The notes: generated from the sequence alone by a model not told the origin. 64,000 bases of DNA from Chelonoidis abingdonii (GCF_003597395.2 NC_133770.1:9494978-9558977); one strand, 5' to 3'; shown: positions 34,669-46,331, counted from the stretch's first letter. Numbers and translations are program-made.

Positions 34669-34822
34669 AATGGATCTGAGCTCCGGCCAAGTAAAAAAGT
34701 GGCAATTATTTCCCAGGAAATTAAGAGAAGCCTCATTATTCACAAGTGTGACTATGATGACCAAGGAACCTATGTATGCGATGCAGCTGATGACAAGAGT
34801 TCCGCTACCCTTATGGTCCATG
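34669..34822 (+). CDS. OBSCN: Obscurin Ig-17, 3' half-exon
   Basis: 154 nt, acceptor gccttctag, donor gtatgt, phase 0 in and phase 1 out. It encodes NGSELRPSKK, SLIIHKCDYDDQGTYVCDAADD, then SSATLMVHG. Joined with the 5' half it gives 267 nt, exactly one standard domain. It is separated from that half by 775 bp. Confidence 0.88.
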
Positions 34823-35565
34823 GTATGTTTGATAGACAGAGGAAGTGTTCCTTGTTTTGGAGGTGTATTTACATTATCTAACAGCCAAACCACAAAATCC
34901 TTCTTAGGTGATTTCTGCCTCATTCAGTTTTCTCTTCTGTAGGTACTTTTGCAAGTAAGTGCCAACTTTTTCTTCCAGGGCTCATGGCTATTTATCTTTT
35001 TTCTTATTCTGTTAAACTTTGTTTATTGATTTTTATAATAACCAATAAATTATGACAAGCGATTGGCAAGAGACCAGATACAGTACTGCTTAGTAGAGTA
35101 CCATGGTCAAATGGTTAGAACTCCCAAGTTTTAGTTCAGACTCTACCATTAATTCAATGAGACTTTGCCAGAGTCAGGAGTGGATAAAACTAAGCTGGGA
35201 TCACAGTATTTGATCCTCTTTAAGCTACAAATGCGAAGATGGGAAAATAAAATCTCATGCTTCATTATCTTAGCTTACTGCCATAGGTGTAAAGACTGGA
35301 TTTTGTCCTCTGTGTACAGCAGTGCACAGTTGCTGAGGATTGATAGAATTTCTCATCTTTCTCTGAAGTTTCAGGTATTAGCAGTGCTGAAGGAGGGTTT
35401 TGAACTGCGTGGAGTAGCGGTCTGGGCTATAATCAGTCATATTAAAATATAGCATAACAGCCCTTTTTTGTTTCCTGTTCTATGCTGCCACTTGGCAGCC
35501 ACTCAGGTCAAGTTGCAGAAATGTTTTTAGAAAATGTCCCTTTCCTGCTCACCTTTTCTTCTTAG
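34823..35565 (+). other. OBSCN: Intron 17, left part
   Basis: No confident element; at 35095-35165 there is a weak MIR-like stretch. Confidence 0.4.
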
Positions 35566-37580
35566 AATTATAGAATCATTGAATATCAGGGTTGGAAGGG
35601 ACCTCAGGTGGTCTCTAGTCCAACCCCGTGCTCAAAGCAGGACCAATCCCCAACTAAATCATCCCAGCCAGGGCTTTGTCAAGCCTCACCTTAGAAACCT
35701 CTAAGGAAGAAGATCCTACCATCTCCCTAGGTAACCCATTCCAGTGCTTCACCACCGACCTAGTGAAAAAGTTTTTCCTAATACCCAACTTAAACTTTCC
35801 TCACTGCAACTTGAGACCATTAGTCCTTGTTCTGTCATCTGGTACAACTGAGAACAGTCTAGATCCATCCTCTTTGAAACTCCCTTTCAGGTAGTTGAAA
35901 CAGCTATCAAATCCCCCCTTATTCTTCTCTTCTGCAGACTAAAGAGTCTCAGTTTCCTCAGCCTCTCCTCATAAGATATGTGCTCCAGCCCCCTAATCGT
36001 TTTGTTGCCCTCCACTGGACTCTTTTCAATTTTTCCACATTCTTTTTGTAGTGTGGGGCCCAAAACTGGACCCAGTGCTCCAGATGAGGCCTCATCAATG
36101 TCGAATAGAGTGGAATGATCATGTTCCTCGATCTGCTGGCAATGCCCCTACTTATACAGCCCAAAATGCTGTTAGTCTTCTTGGTAACAAAGGCACACTG
36201 TCGACTTATATCCCAGCTTCTCGTCCACTGTAACCCTTAGGTCCTTCTCTGCAGAGCTGCTGCCTAGCCATTCAATCCTTAGTCTGTAGCAGTGCATGGG
36301 ATTTTTTCATCCTAAGTGCAGGACTCTGCACTTGTCCTTATTGAACCTCATCAGGTTTCTTTTGGCCCAATCGTCTAATTTGTCTAGGTCCCTCTGTATC
36401 CTATCCCTACCCTCCAGCATATCTACCACTCCTCCCAGTTTAGCGTCATCTGCAAACTTGCTGAGAGTGCAAACCACGTCATCCTCCAGATCATTATTGA
36501 AGATATTAAACGAAACTGGCCCCAGAACCGACTCTTGGGGCACTCTGCTTGATACCAGCTACCAAGCAGATCACCATTGATCACCAGTGATCACCAGTGA
36601 TCACTACTCACTGAGCCTGATGATCTAGCCAGCTTTCTATCCACCTTATAGTCCATTTATCCAGCCCATACTTCTTTAACTGGCTGGCAAGAATACTGTG
36701 GGAGACTGTATCAAAAGTTTTGCTAAAGTCAAGGAGTAACATGTCCACTGCTTTCCTCTCATTCACAGAGCCAGTTATCTCCTCATAGAAGGCAATTAGG
36801 TTAGTCAGGCATGACTTGCCCTTGGTGAATCCATACTGAATGTTCCTGATCACTTTCTTCTCCTCTAAGTGCTTCAGAATTGATTCCTTGAGGACCTGCT
36901 CCATGATTTTTCCAGGGACCGGAGTGAGGCTGACTGGCCTGTAGTTCCCAGGATCCTCCTTCTTCCCTTTTTTAAAGATGGGCCCTACAGTAGCCTTTTT
37001 ACAGTCATCTAGGACCTCCCCTGATCACCATGAGTTTTCAAAGATAATGGCCAATGGCTCTGCAATCACATCCACCAACTCCTTTAGCACCCTTAGATAC
37101 AGCGCATCCGGCCCCATGGATTTGTGTTCGTCCAGCTTTTCTAAATAGTCTTGAACTACTTCTTTCTCCACAGAAGGCTGGTCACCTCCTCCCCATACTG
37201 TGCTGTCCAGTGCAGCAGTCTGGGAGCTGACCTTGTTTGTGAAGACAGAAGCAAAAAAAGCATTATGTACATTAGCTGTCTCTAGGTTGCCTCCCCCATT
37301 CAGTAAGGGGCCCGCACTTTCCATGATCATCTTCTTGTTGCTAACATACCTGTAGAAACCCTTCTTGTTACTCTTAACATCTCTTGCTAGCTGCAACTCC
37401 AAGTGTGATTTGGCCTTCCTAATTTCACTCCTGCATGCCTAAGCAATATTTTAATACTCCTCCCTGGTCATTTGTCTAATCTTCCACTTCTTGTATACTT
37501 CTTTTTTGTGTTTAAGATCAGCAAGGATTTCACTGTTAAGACAAGCTGGTCGCCTGCCATATTTACTTTCTTTTTTCTTG
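35566..37580 (-). mobile_element. CR1 LINE, 5'-truncated, antisense, with broken ORF2
   Basis: The 3' end at 35566 has 'atcagggttggaagggacct'. On the minus strand the reverse-transcriptase remnants run in order from high to low coordinates: 37402-37025 (NNxSMGPDAL-type motif '[18 protein letters not shown]'), 36904-36608 ('YGFTKGKSCLTNL', 'DFSKTFDTVSHS'), 36543-36307 ('[13 protein letters not shown]', 'FADDAKLGG'), and 36164-35958 near the C-terminus. The frame is broken between segments, so it is inactive. About 2 kb of the element remains. The stop-separated order shows one decayed copy rather than several. Confidence 0.85.
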
Positions 37581-39164
37581 AGTTAGAGGGTTGGATTTGT
37601 TGCTCTTTGGAGGCTGGTTCATTTACATATAAACATAGAAATATAATCACAGGCAATTCTGAGATTAATGCAGGCTGTATGAGGTACTTTCCTTTGGGCA
37701 GTGAAAGGCTCCAAGAAAATCAACACAGCTACATTCAGAGCTGGTGTAAATGATTGCAACTCCACTCATGTCAATGGACTTGTGCAAGTGCTTACAGGAG
37801 AGACCTGATTCTGATTTCACTAGACCGTAACACAGAAGTGATGTCATGAAGTTACAGGAACACCTGCTGACTTTAGAACTAGGCTTCAGGGCTTAATTTG
37901 GGCTAAAGAGGTCCAATGACATGACCTCTCTAAGTGGGAATTATGTTTTTTATTGTGGTTGTGAAATGCAAACAGAGGCTGTGGCCAGGCACAAAGAGGA
38001 CGGTGCAAAGACAGAGCTGAAGAGCTGCCTGTGCTCTCTCCCAATGCTGGGACTTGCTGTGTGTCAGTCCAGTCCCCTGGCATAACTTACGTTGCTCTAA
38101 CTTGTGTTGGCTGCCATTGGCCCACAGGGGCTGTTCTGGGGGCCGTGGATCTAGGGTGACCAGATGTCCCGATTTTATAGGGACAGTCCTGATTTTGGGG
38201 TCTTTTTCTTATACAGGCTTCTATTACCTCCCACCCCCATCCCGATTTTTCACATTTGCTGTTTGGTCACCCTACCTGGATCTCTGGGGTTCAGGGAAGC
38301 CCTGTCCATACCCACTTTCACTGGACCACACACATTGCAAGTAGCTGCAGAAAAGGGGTGGTGAAGGAGCTATTATGCTGGCTCTGCACTGCTGGGGGAT
38401 TCCCCATCACCCCCATACTGAGTTGGATCATCCCATAGTTGACTATGCCATGTTCATGGCTGCTTTATACTAGCATTGCAAAACAGCCACAGCACAACCA
38501 GGAGCAGGGCCTGTGTATTTAGCAAGTGACTGGTTAAGACACCCATTGGCATGGTATCAGTTTCCTCAGCTTGCTCCACTAATGCTTGACTTACCCCTGA
38601 CTGTCAAGGAGAACCGTCTTAAAGGTTAACACTTAGTTGATTAAGTTTTCTTGGTAAATGAATCCTAGGCTCCTCCTGAGAGTATTAATCATGACAAATT
38701 ACCTATGATAATGTGAACTTTCCAGCTGTTGTTTCTGAGAGGGGAATAGCTTGAGATGGTTGATAGAAACCCGGCTATTATGGTGTCTTTAAAATAAAAC
38801 ACTTTGAGGAATTCTTAGTGGCCAGGGCAGATTGGAAAAGGCCTCAGATGAATCATACTTAACTGGCCAAATCATACGTTAGGGCCAAAATTTGGTTTAG
38901 GACCAAATTTTATCCTATTATATGCAAAATGTTGCCCTAGGAGTGCACAGCTACTTTTATGAAGTCACTGGTGTTTCAACCAACACATACAGGGGAAAAT
39001 GTGTCTATTATGCTGTGGAAGGATTTGTACAGAGGAAGGCAGGCAAGTGTGGATTAAAACACAAGCTATAATCACATTTTTTCGTGGGGGACTATGTGAA
39101 AAATAAATCAACTTCATAAAGTTATGGAGGAACCAAACATAAACATATCTCTTTGATCCCATAG
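37581..39164 (+). other. OBSCN: Intron 17, right part
   Basis: Contains the MITE at 38152-38274; the remainder is unrecognised. Confidence 0.4.
38152..38274. mobile_element. MITE with 'tagggtgacca' TIRs
   Basis: Begins TAGGGTGACCAGATGTCC and ends GTTTGGTCACCCTA, inverted repeats, with the GC-poor centre 'ttttggggtctttttcttat'. Complete and short (123 bp). Confidence 0.7.
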
Positions 39165-39326
39165 CTCGAGATATCAAGATTATTAAACCACTGGAAGATG
39201 TGGAAGTGAATGAAAAGGAGAGTGCATCTTTCACCTGTGAGATCTCACATGATGAAGTCCAAACCCAGTGGTACAAAAATGACAACAAACTGAGGGCTGG
39301 AGACAACATCAAGATGCGTCAAGAAG
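39165..39326 (+). CDS. OBSCN: Obscurin Ig-18, 5' part exon (symmetric cassette)
   Basis: 162 nt, acceptor gatcccatag, donor gtaggg, phase 1 in and phase 1 out. It encodes ARDIKIIKPLEDVEV, SFTCEISHDEVQTQWYKND, and ends NIKMRQE plus the first base of Gly. It carries strands A to about D only. Being exactly 54 codons and symmetric, it can be skipped in frame, which would join Ig-17 to the C-terminal part of Ig-18. I recall such a fusion (VQG-RTYTLIY) in the human reference protein. Confidence 0.85.
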
Positions 39327-40115
39327 GTAGGGTGCAAAAATAGGGTGTTGCATGCCATATTGTTAATGGGTATGTGGCAGAGAAAAGTGGGAAGAGGAGC
39401 AGAAGGAGTTGTGCTTTGAACACAGAGAACTGACTCTTGTAATCTACTTGAGAAGTTACAGCTTGTAGTATGTCCTGCTGTTCTAGTGCCATTGTCAACT
39501 GCAAGTAGGACTGGAATTGCAGTGTAGTGGGAACATGACCTGCTTGCAATAGATCACTTGCCTTCATGGCACTCCAAGGCAGAAGCAATGCACTTGGTTC
39601 CTTGAGGGGGTGAGCCATTACCTAGCATTGATTGACTCTGGAAGCAGCTGTGTCCAATCTTCTCCAGCTAGGGTGCCTATCACTATGCAAGAGGGACTTT
39701 CAGTTTTTTGAGATAGAAAAAGGGGAAATGTATGAACGTGTGAGAGAGAGACTCCAGAGGAGTCCAACCACCCCCAGAATTAAATAATTCTAAATACAGT
39801 TCAGTCATTCGAAGGCACAAGGATTTGGATTGGAGTTAGAGTGTGTGATAATGTACCTGTGTCTGCCTATCCGTATTCAAGACGGAAATTCAGAACAGGG
39901 GAGCCATTACAGTCCTACAGGGAATCAACTTTACTTTTCTAACCACTACAGGAATGTGCACTTCCTGTGTCTTGGGGGATTCACCACTGTCAAAAGTGGC
40001 CATCGGTCTGTTAATGCTAATGGAATAGTGCTTGCTTATACCAGTAGCATTTAGGCTCAGAAGATAAAACCATCTTCTCACAGTGGGTTATGTATGCCTG
40101 TGTTTTTATTCACAG
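39327..40115 (+). other. OBSCN: Intron splitting Ig-18
   Basis: 789 bp; no repeat identified. Confidence 0.45.
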
Positions 40116-40220
40116 GAAAGACCTATGCATTAGTTTACAAAAGTGTCCATGTGGAAGATGCTGCAGAGATCAAATTTGTAGCAGAAAAGGCAGAATCTCG
40201 AGCGCAACTTAGAGTTAAAG
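40116..40220 (+). CDS. OBSCN: Obscurin Ig-18, 3' part exon
   Basis: 105 nt, acceptor tattcacag, donor gtaagt, symmetric phase 1. Encodes KTYALVYKSVHVEDAAEI, then KFVAEKAESRAQLRVKG: strands E to G with a Cys-less F strand. With the 5' part it totals 267 nt. AESRAQLRVK is identical to the human stretch as I remember it. Confidence 0.88.
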
Positions 40221-40549
40221 GTAAGTCTAACAGTAATGACATCATTGTTAAAACAGTTTTTTGTAATAAAGTAACCAGCTCCCATTGACTTCAGTGGGAA
40301 CATGAACAGGAAAAAACATACACCACTGTCTGGGTTTCCCTGTACAAAGAATCAGCCTCCTTGCTGGATATTTACCTTTGCTAAATAACATACAAGTCTT
40401 CTTCTCAATATGGACAATTTTTTAATTCCTATTTTCAGACGAAAGGAGCCATGTTTAGATTTTGGGGGAAAATGTTCTTTTCTTTTGAGAAGGCATCCCC
40501 ATTTCTGTCTTGTGAGCATTTTTCCTTACTGCTTTACACTTAAGTTGTG

Positions 40550-41690
40550 TGACAGTGTGTCAGGCTGGGCCGCTGCAGGAGAGTAGTCCTATTGGGTTCC
40601 GGGAAGTGGGCGGGAACAAGGGAGGAACCACTGGACCCAGGACTCAGATAAATACAGGAGAAAACAAAACCAAAAATAAGGACAGGCATGCAGGTCATAG
40701 GTAGGGAACCTGAAAGGGACACCAAGCAGAGAACCTCAGACAGCACGCGCTGCTCCTTGAAGGTATCTGGGGATCTCTGCCCAGATACATGAATGGATAG
40801 AGGAATGAAAGTAGGCCCCACAGTTGCAGAGCACCCCCTCGGCCAACATCCTCTCCTTGGGGTTAGAGAGGGCCACATTGACCATCACTAGGAGGAGGTT
40901 GATGAGGAGGTCTTGCAACTTTGTGGGGCCATGGAATGTGCGTAGATAAGAAGGTGAGGGGAGAAGTGCAGCCAGAACCATAAAAAAGGGTTCAAGAAGA
41001 CCCGGAACAGAGGCTGCAACCCAGTGCACTCAAGATAAGAATGCGCCAGGATCTCCCTCACACCACAGAAGGAACGGGCATCTGGGATAGGAGTGAACCG
41101 TGCCAGATAGATGCCCATCCTCATGATGCCATGGAGGAGCCACCAACTAATATCCCCAGTGGGCCGTGGGACCAACATGGAATATAGACTGGCCCATCAG
41201 AGTTCCTCACTCTCACCAGGTGGCAATAGGTCCCACCGCTTAGTATTGGGGCAGGACACGAGGGTGAGGAAATGGAGAGTATGGAGCATGAGCGTGTACA
41301 GATGTGCCCTTGGCCCAGTTAGGAAGCAAACTGGCTGCAGGTTGTGCAGCTGGCTCGAGGTATGTGTGTGGCGGGGAGGTTGGCTGGGGGAATTCACGGA
41401 GCATGGACCTGATGAAAAGATCTGGAGGGCCTGGGGTGAGGGATGGGCAGGGAACAGCCTCCCACAGGACCTGCTTGAGGTAAACCCAAGAGACGGGCAA
41501 CAAGGCTGCCCTCACCTCCTGAAGTATGCACAGGGGAGTTCAAAGGGTGGAGAGCCCCAGGCGCTGAGCAAACGCCAGGGGATCCGTCCTCTCTCTCCGA
41601 TCATAGTCCAGGAGGTCTCAGGTTCTGGTAACTCCTGCCAGGACAAACCTCTGGCGCATCGAGGAGGATGCAGGAGAATGGTGGAAGGCA
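40550..41690 (-). mobile_element. Degraded LINE 3' coding fragment, antisense
   Basis: Minus-strand open segments at 41178-40888 and 41029-40736 contain 'YLARFTPIPDARSFCGVRE', 'YLECTGLQPLFRVFLNP' and 'FWLHFSPHLLIYAH'. These resemble the zinc-knuckle-like C-terminal end of a non-LTR reverse-transcriptase polyprotein. Stops and frame changes interrupt it. The clade is not resolved. Confidence 0.5.
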
Positions 41691-41699
41691 GGTAGGTTA

Positions 41700-42250
41700 G
41701 CCTAGAATGCCAAAGGCCCTTTTCCCTATAAGCTAAGAAGGGGTTACCTCAGGTCAATTAGGGACACCGAAGTCTGATTAAGGGCTGCCGGAGGCCTTTA
41801 AAACCCCCTCCTCTGGTGAGAGGAGGTGGAGGAGAGACAAGTTGCTGCAGAACTAGCGGCAGCAGGGAGATAGGCTTCTCCAGGATGAGAGGCTGCTCTC
41901 CTCCCGGCAACGGAAACAACCAAAGCTGAATGCCTGTTTAGGGGAAGGGCTGACTCCCCAGGGCCAACAACAGGACAGCAGCCTCCCAGCGAGAGGGCAG
42001 GGAAAGGTACCCCCCTTTGTTTTGTGTTTGTAAGTAGATTTTTTTTTGTTTGTTTGGTGGAGGAGCACTTCTTGGGCCTGCCTGGAGGCCTGTCTCGAAA
42101 ATACTCACACATAAACACAGAGGGGGAAGACAAACACTGACCAGCATGGGGCTGATTTACCCCAGGCCCTAACACCACCAGAGGGGGAAGTGCTAAGTCC
42201 AGCAAGACAGAGGAGGGCCCTTGCCACAGTTGTATAGAGATTTTTTGTGT
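41700..42250 (+). mobile_element. LTR-like segment
   Basis: 'agaaggggttacctcaggtc', 'ccggaggcctttaaaacccc' (TATA-like) and a long purine-rich stretch resemble turtle gypsy-type LTR sequence. It directly adjoins the LINE fragment. Boundaries and strand are uncertain. Confidence 0.35.
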
Positions 42251-42289
42251 CTAATTTAAAAGGCAAGTTCTGAGGGATAAGGGAGGGTG

Positions 42290-42450
42290 GCCTCATAGTT
42301 AATGCAGTGCACTAGGACTCAGGAAATCTGGATTCAGTTCCTACCTCTGCCACTGACTCCCTACACAACCTTGGGCAAGGTATTTAGCCTTTGTGTATTC
42401 CAGTTCCCCATTGGTATAGGGGATAATAATGCTTCCTTTCTCCAGCTTTT
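42290..42450 (+). mobile_element. MIR-like SINE
   Basis: 'gcagtgcactaggactcagg', 'cctctgccactgactcccta', 'accttgggcaaggtatttag' and 'agttccccattggtataggg' in MIR order, ending about 130 bp before the Ig-19 acceptor. Confidence 0.5.
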
Positions 42451-42581
42451 TTTCTTATGGATTGTGCAGTGGGGTCCCAATCATTTCCAAATAATTGATG
42501 ATAATGAAAGAAATGTCACTAATGAATTTCATCTGGCACTGTCCAGTTACAACCACACTGTTTTTTATTCCACCTCCTTAG

Positions 42582-42848
42582 AACTACCTGTAAAATTTGT
42601 GAAGCATCTGCGGGATAAGATTGCTATTGAGAAGCACCGGGGTGTTCTGGAATGCCAGGTGTCTCGCCCTACTGCCAAAGTTAAGTGGTATAAGAAGAAT
42701 GTTGAGATTCTTCCCAGCCAGAAATATGAGCTGGTGAGTGACAGTGTCTATAGGAAACTCATCATCAACGATGCCGAGTTTGAGGATGAGGACATTTACA
42801 CATGTGATGCTATTGATGACACAAGCAGTGCTCATTTCTATGTTGAAG
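42582..42848 (+). CDS. OBSCN: Obscurin Ig-19 exon
   Basis: 267 nt, acceptor cacctccttag, donor gtactg. Opens ELPVKFVKHLRDKIAIEKHRG; core VLECQVS, VKWYKKN, EDIYTCDAIDD, ending FYVEG. The stretch DKIAIEKHRGVLECQVSR is almost identical to human obscurin as I recall it, which is the strongest family anchor in the window. Confidence 0.92.
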
Positions 42849-43229
42849 GTACTGGGCTATTTTCTTTTGACTTATTGGAGGGAGAGTGGGTAGTTCCAGA
42901 AAGTATTTGAAATGTAATCTACAAATGTAACTTAAAAAATTATCAAAAATGCTAATTATTTCTGCAACCCATTGGCATTGCTTTCCCCTAGGATTTTGGG
43001 GGTAGGCGCATCAAGAAATATGAACTTGTGATCTGTCCTCCCCAAGGAAATGATAGAAGCCCCATTCTGGAGACCTTTACAATTAGAGTGGAAAAAGCCT
43101 ATTGTAGGGAATAATTCTGCTTTTGCAGTGGGATTTTGACTAGATGCCCAACATGTTTCCCATCACTGATGTCTTTAATTCTATGAACTTTCTATTTTAG
43201 TTTATATTTCTTGGTTTCTGATAACAGAA

Positions 43230-43430
43230 CAGAAAGGATGGTCTTGTGGTTAAGGAATAGGACTGCAAGCCAGGAGACCTGGACTTTCTTCTGGCTTTTG
43301 TCACAGGCTCGCTGTCTGACCAGTCACATGTTTTGCCATATATAAAAAGGAACCAATAATATTTACCTACCTGACAGTTCTGTGAGGCTTAATTCACTGA
43401 CGTGTGTTAACTTTCTTGACCTCTCTGGGC
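43230..43430 (+). mobile_element. MIR-like SINE
   Basis: 'ggttaaggaataggactgca', 'agccaggagacctggacttt' and 'cctgacagttctgtgaggct' in MIR order. Confidence 0.5.
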
Positions 43431-43484
43431 ATGAAGTATTAGAATTAACATGAAAAAGTCTATTCCTAAATGCATGGTCTAACA

Positions 43485-43990
43485 CAGCGTTTCTTAAACT
43501 GGGGTCCACAAGCCCCACTGATCAACTCCTCCTTCTCCCTCCCAGCGCCTCCTGTGCACCAGGGAACAGCTTTTCAGTGCCATGCAGGAGGCACTGGGAG
43601 GGAGAGGAGCAGTGGGGACAGGACGTGTTTGCAGCAGGCGGTGGAATCATGTCCAGGGCTGCTGACCCCACTGATGGGGGAAGGGATAGCTCAGTGGTTT
43701 GAGCATTGGCCTGCTAAACCCAGGGTTGTGCATTCAATCCTTGAGGGGGCCACTTAGGGATTTTGGGCAAAAATCTGCCTGGGGATTGGCCCTGCTTTGA
43801 GCAGGGAGTTGGACTAGATGACCTCCTGAGGTCCCTTCCAACCCTGATATTCTATGATCAACTCCTCCTGCACACCACAGAACAACTGTTCCCCAGTGTG
43901 CAGGAGATGCGGAGGGGGAGGAGTGGGGATGGGGCACGCTCAGGGGTGGGGGTAAGGTTCCTCAGGTTGCTAAAGTTTTGAGAAGCATTG
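43485..43990. mobile_element. hAT-type MITE with perfect 8-bp TSD, host of a nested SINE
   Basis: Starts CAGCGTTTCTTAAACT and ends AGTTTTGAGAAGCATTG. Flanking gtctaaca (43477-43484) and gtctaaca (43991-43998) are identical. The insertion ends only about 40 bp before the Ig-20 exon, inside the region expected to hold its branch point and pyrimidine tract. Confidence 0.8.
43676..43857 (+). mobile_element. tRNA-headed SINE with CR1 tail, nested
   Basis: A box 'atagctcagtggtttgagca', B box 'gggttgtgcattcaatcctt', then the CR1-like tail 'gactagatgacctcctgagg' and 'ccttccaaccctgatattct'. It interrupts the hAT MITE at 43485-43990, so it is younger. It is the sense partner of the copy at 18588. Confidence 0.8.
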
Positions 43991-44031
43991 GTCTAACATA
44001 TTCCTCTTCTTGCTTTCTACCCTCATCCCAG

Positions 44032-44301
44032 AGCAATCCATTAATATTGTAAAGGAGTTAACTGATGTGGATGTGACAGAGCCCGCAGAAGCCAAGTTTC
44101 AATGCGAGATCTCCATTCCATCTGTGAAGCCCCCGAAATGGTCTCTGGGTGGAGAGGTCTTACAGACTGGCAGAAACGTTACTATAGAGGAAGAAGGCAC
44201 CATCCATCGGCTGATTCTGTGGAAGACCAATTCTGACATGACAGGCACCATTCAGTTTGCAATTGGCAAATCAAAATCCACGGCAAACCTGCTTGTAAGA
44301 G
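44032..44301 (+). CDS. OBSCN: Obscurin Ig-20 exon
   Basis: 270 nt, acceptor cctcatcccag, donor gtaatt. Opens EQSINIVKELTDVDVTEP; KFQCEIS, then SVKPPKWSLGGEVLQTG with an extra residue before the Trp. The F strand is MTGTIQFAIGKSKS, Cys-less. The PPKW and GKSxS elements match the human domain I remember at this place. Confidence 0.92.
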
Positions 44302-44624
44302 GTAATTTGCTGTGCCCTGGATGTGAGAATTAATTAGAGCATGGCCCAGACTCCTTCAGAACCTTCTCCCACTCACCCAAAAATAATATCAGCCTAACTT
44401 GCAACGGTTTTCTGTATAGTCTCCATCACTTGGAGTCTTTAAACTGAGATGTCTTTTTAAAAGATATGCTGGAGTTCAGCCACAAGTTATTAAGTTTAAT
44501 GCAGGAATCAGTGAGTGAAATTATATTGTCTGTGTTACCCGGGAGGTCAGATTAGATGATCACAAGGAGAACATCTGACCTTAAAATGTATGAATCTAAA
44601 ACCAGGACAGTGACAGTAAGATCC

Positions 44625-44815
44625 CATAAGAACATAAAAGGTGGATACTGATTCATACCATGGACCGACTTGCCCAGTATCCTGTCTCCTACAGTGGCCC
44701 ATACCAGAACTTCGGAGGAACTGTACAGAACAGGGTCACTATGTCTTCCACTCTTAGCTTCTGGTATTCTATACCCTTGATACTTCCTGCTTTGAGTCAG
44801 GGTCAGCAATAAAGA
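44625..44815 (-). mobile_element. LINE 3'-end fragment
   Basis: 'cttgcccagtatcctgtctc', 'ctacagtggcccataccaga' and 'ggaactgtacagaacagg'; same family as 10885-11165 and as the right end of 47120-49330. Confidence 0.45.
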
Positions 44816-45054
44816 AATACTAAGAGAGGCTGTTCCCAATGTGTTTTTACTCACCCAAGCACAGAAAAAGGCTGAAACCTTCCAGTAAAACCTCTTACAG
44901 GTTTCCAGGCCCATTTGTAGAAAGGAAAGGTTTCAGCAGGAAGGCCGGAAGAGGTGTGGTATAGGATTTGATCCAAACCCCATTAAAGTCAATGGAAGTC
45001 CTTTCATTTACTTGAGTGGGTTTTGGATCAGGCACATCGTACTTTTAATACAGG

Positions 45055-45240
45055 TCTGGGTATCAGCGACCCTTGAGTTCTAATTCTGACTGAACGTCTC
45101 TGAGGTCATGGGCAAGGCCCCCCCCACCTCAGCTTCCCTAGCCGATGATACTACTTCAGTAACTCTCGTGGATGCTGTTCAGCTTAATTTGATATTTGTA
45201 AAGTGCTTTGAAAATGAAATGTGTCGTGTGCCATAAATGC
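45055..45240 (+). mobile_element. MIR-like SINE
   Basis: 'gagttctaattctgactgaa', 'ctctgaggtcatgggcaagg' and 'tttgtaaagtgctttgaaaa' in MIR order. Confidence 0.4.
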
Positions 45241-45684
45241 TGAGTATAATTTAGATAAGCTTGGTTAGAGCAGCCACATTTTTGTAGATTCTAGTTGAGA
45301 AAAAGCTCCCAGTCTTTTGAACTTAATTTTCCCGTATGCTAAATATCCTGGGCTAAATGCTGAAGTCCCCACTCAGCCCTTATTTAGACAAAATCCTCAG
45401 TAAGAATTTTGCTGAGTGATAAACAATGCATCAAAACTTTCAAGATTTGGCCCTGCATTTGATGGTAAATATATAACAATCCCTTTGGGAATCATAGCAT
45501 AGGCAGAAATTCCTGGTGTAAATTATGCTACCCTTCCTATCTTCCAGGTTGCTCCTTAGCAAGTCAAACCTCTAACAGAAATTCAGAGTGGTCCTTACAT
45601 TAACTGAAGTTGATTACAGATCAAATTGCACCTCTTTTTTCAGATTGTTCTTATCTGTTCCCCCTTCACAACCCTCTTTTGCAG

Positions 45685-45951
45685 ATATGAACGTGCAGAT
45701 TACCAGAAAGTTGGAGGATAAGACTGCCTTGGAACGCCATTCAGTCGTGCTGTCCTGTGATTTTAGGCCTTCTCCAAAGGTTGTAGCGTGGTTCAAGGGC
45801 CACACTCTCATTGAGCCCTCAGAAAAATACAAACCCAAGTGGGAGAAGCATACAGCAGAACTCAAAATTCTGAAACTGACACCTGAAGATTCTGGCACGT
45901 ACATGTGCCGAGCAGGAAATGCAGAAACCAAAGCCACACTGACAGTGGAAG
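45685..45951 (+). CDS. OBSCN: Obscurin Ig-21 exon
   Basis: 267 nt, acceptor cctcttttgcag, donor gtatgt; starts AT so the junction codon is Asp (DMNVQITRKLEDK). Core VVLSCDFRPSPKVVAWFKG and EDSGTYMCRAGNAE, ending LTVEG. LSCDFRP is shared with the human domain I recall. A Cys-type member of the pair series. Confidence 0.92.
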
Positions 45952-46331
45952 GTATGTGGTTTGCAGCGGGGATGGCTTTCTCATTTGCTCAGCACATATC
46001 TATCTGTATGGTTTGATATGCACCTTTGGCTTTGCAGATTCTCTGCTTTGGTTTCCTTTGTTGACTACAGTGAAATTCTCACATTTCTCCTCTGCAAGTT
46101 GAATATGTAAATAATCATCAGTGAAAAGTGCTATTTTTCAAAATCATTATAGGGCATGTTAATGGTGCTGTGGGGCTAGTCCAGCAGACAGAAGTACAGT
46201 TCTTATCCATAGAACAGGAAAATCATGTATAGGAGCAGAGCCTGCGCAATGCGCTGGCAGAATGCATGTGATCATGTCTTTCTAGTGGTTAGTCCGAGGG
46301 ACTAGAGTAGTCTGATACTTACAGCTAACAA

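Noticed and set aside
35958..37402. Reverse-transcriptase frames as a host gene
   Set aside because: They are ordered pieces of one broken CR1 ORF2 ending in the CR1 3' tail.
43676..43760. tRNA-like A and B boxes
   Set aside because: They belong to the head of a tRNA-derived SINE with a CR1 tail, not to a tRNA gene.
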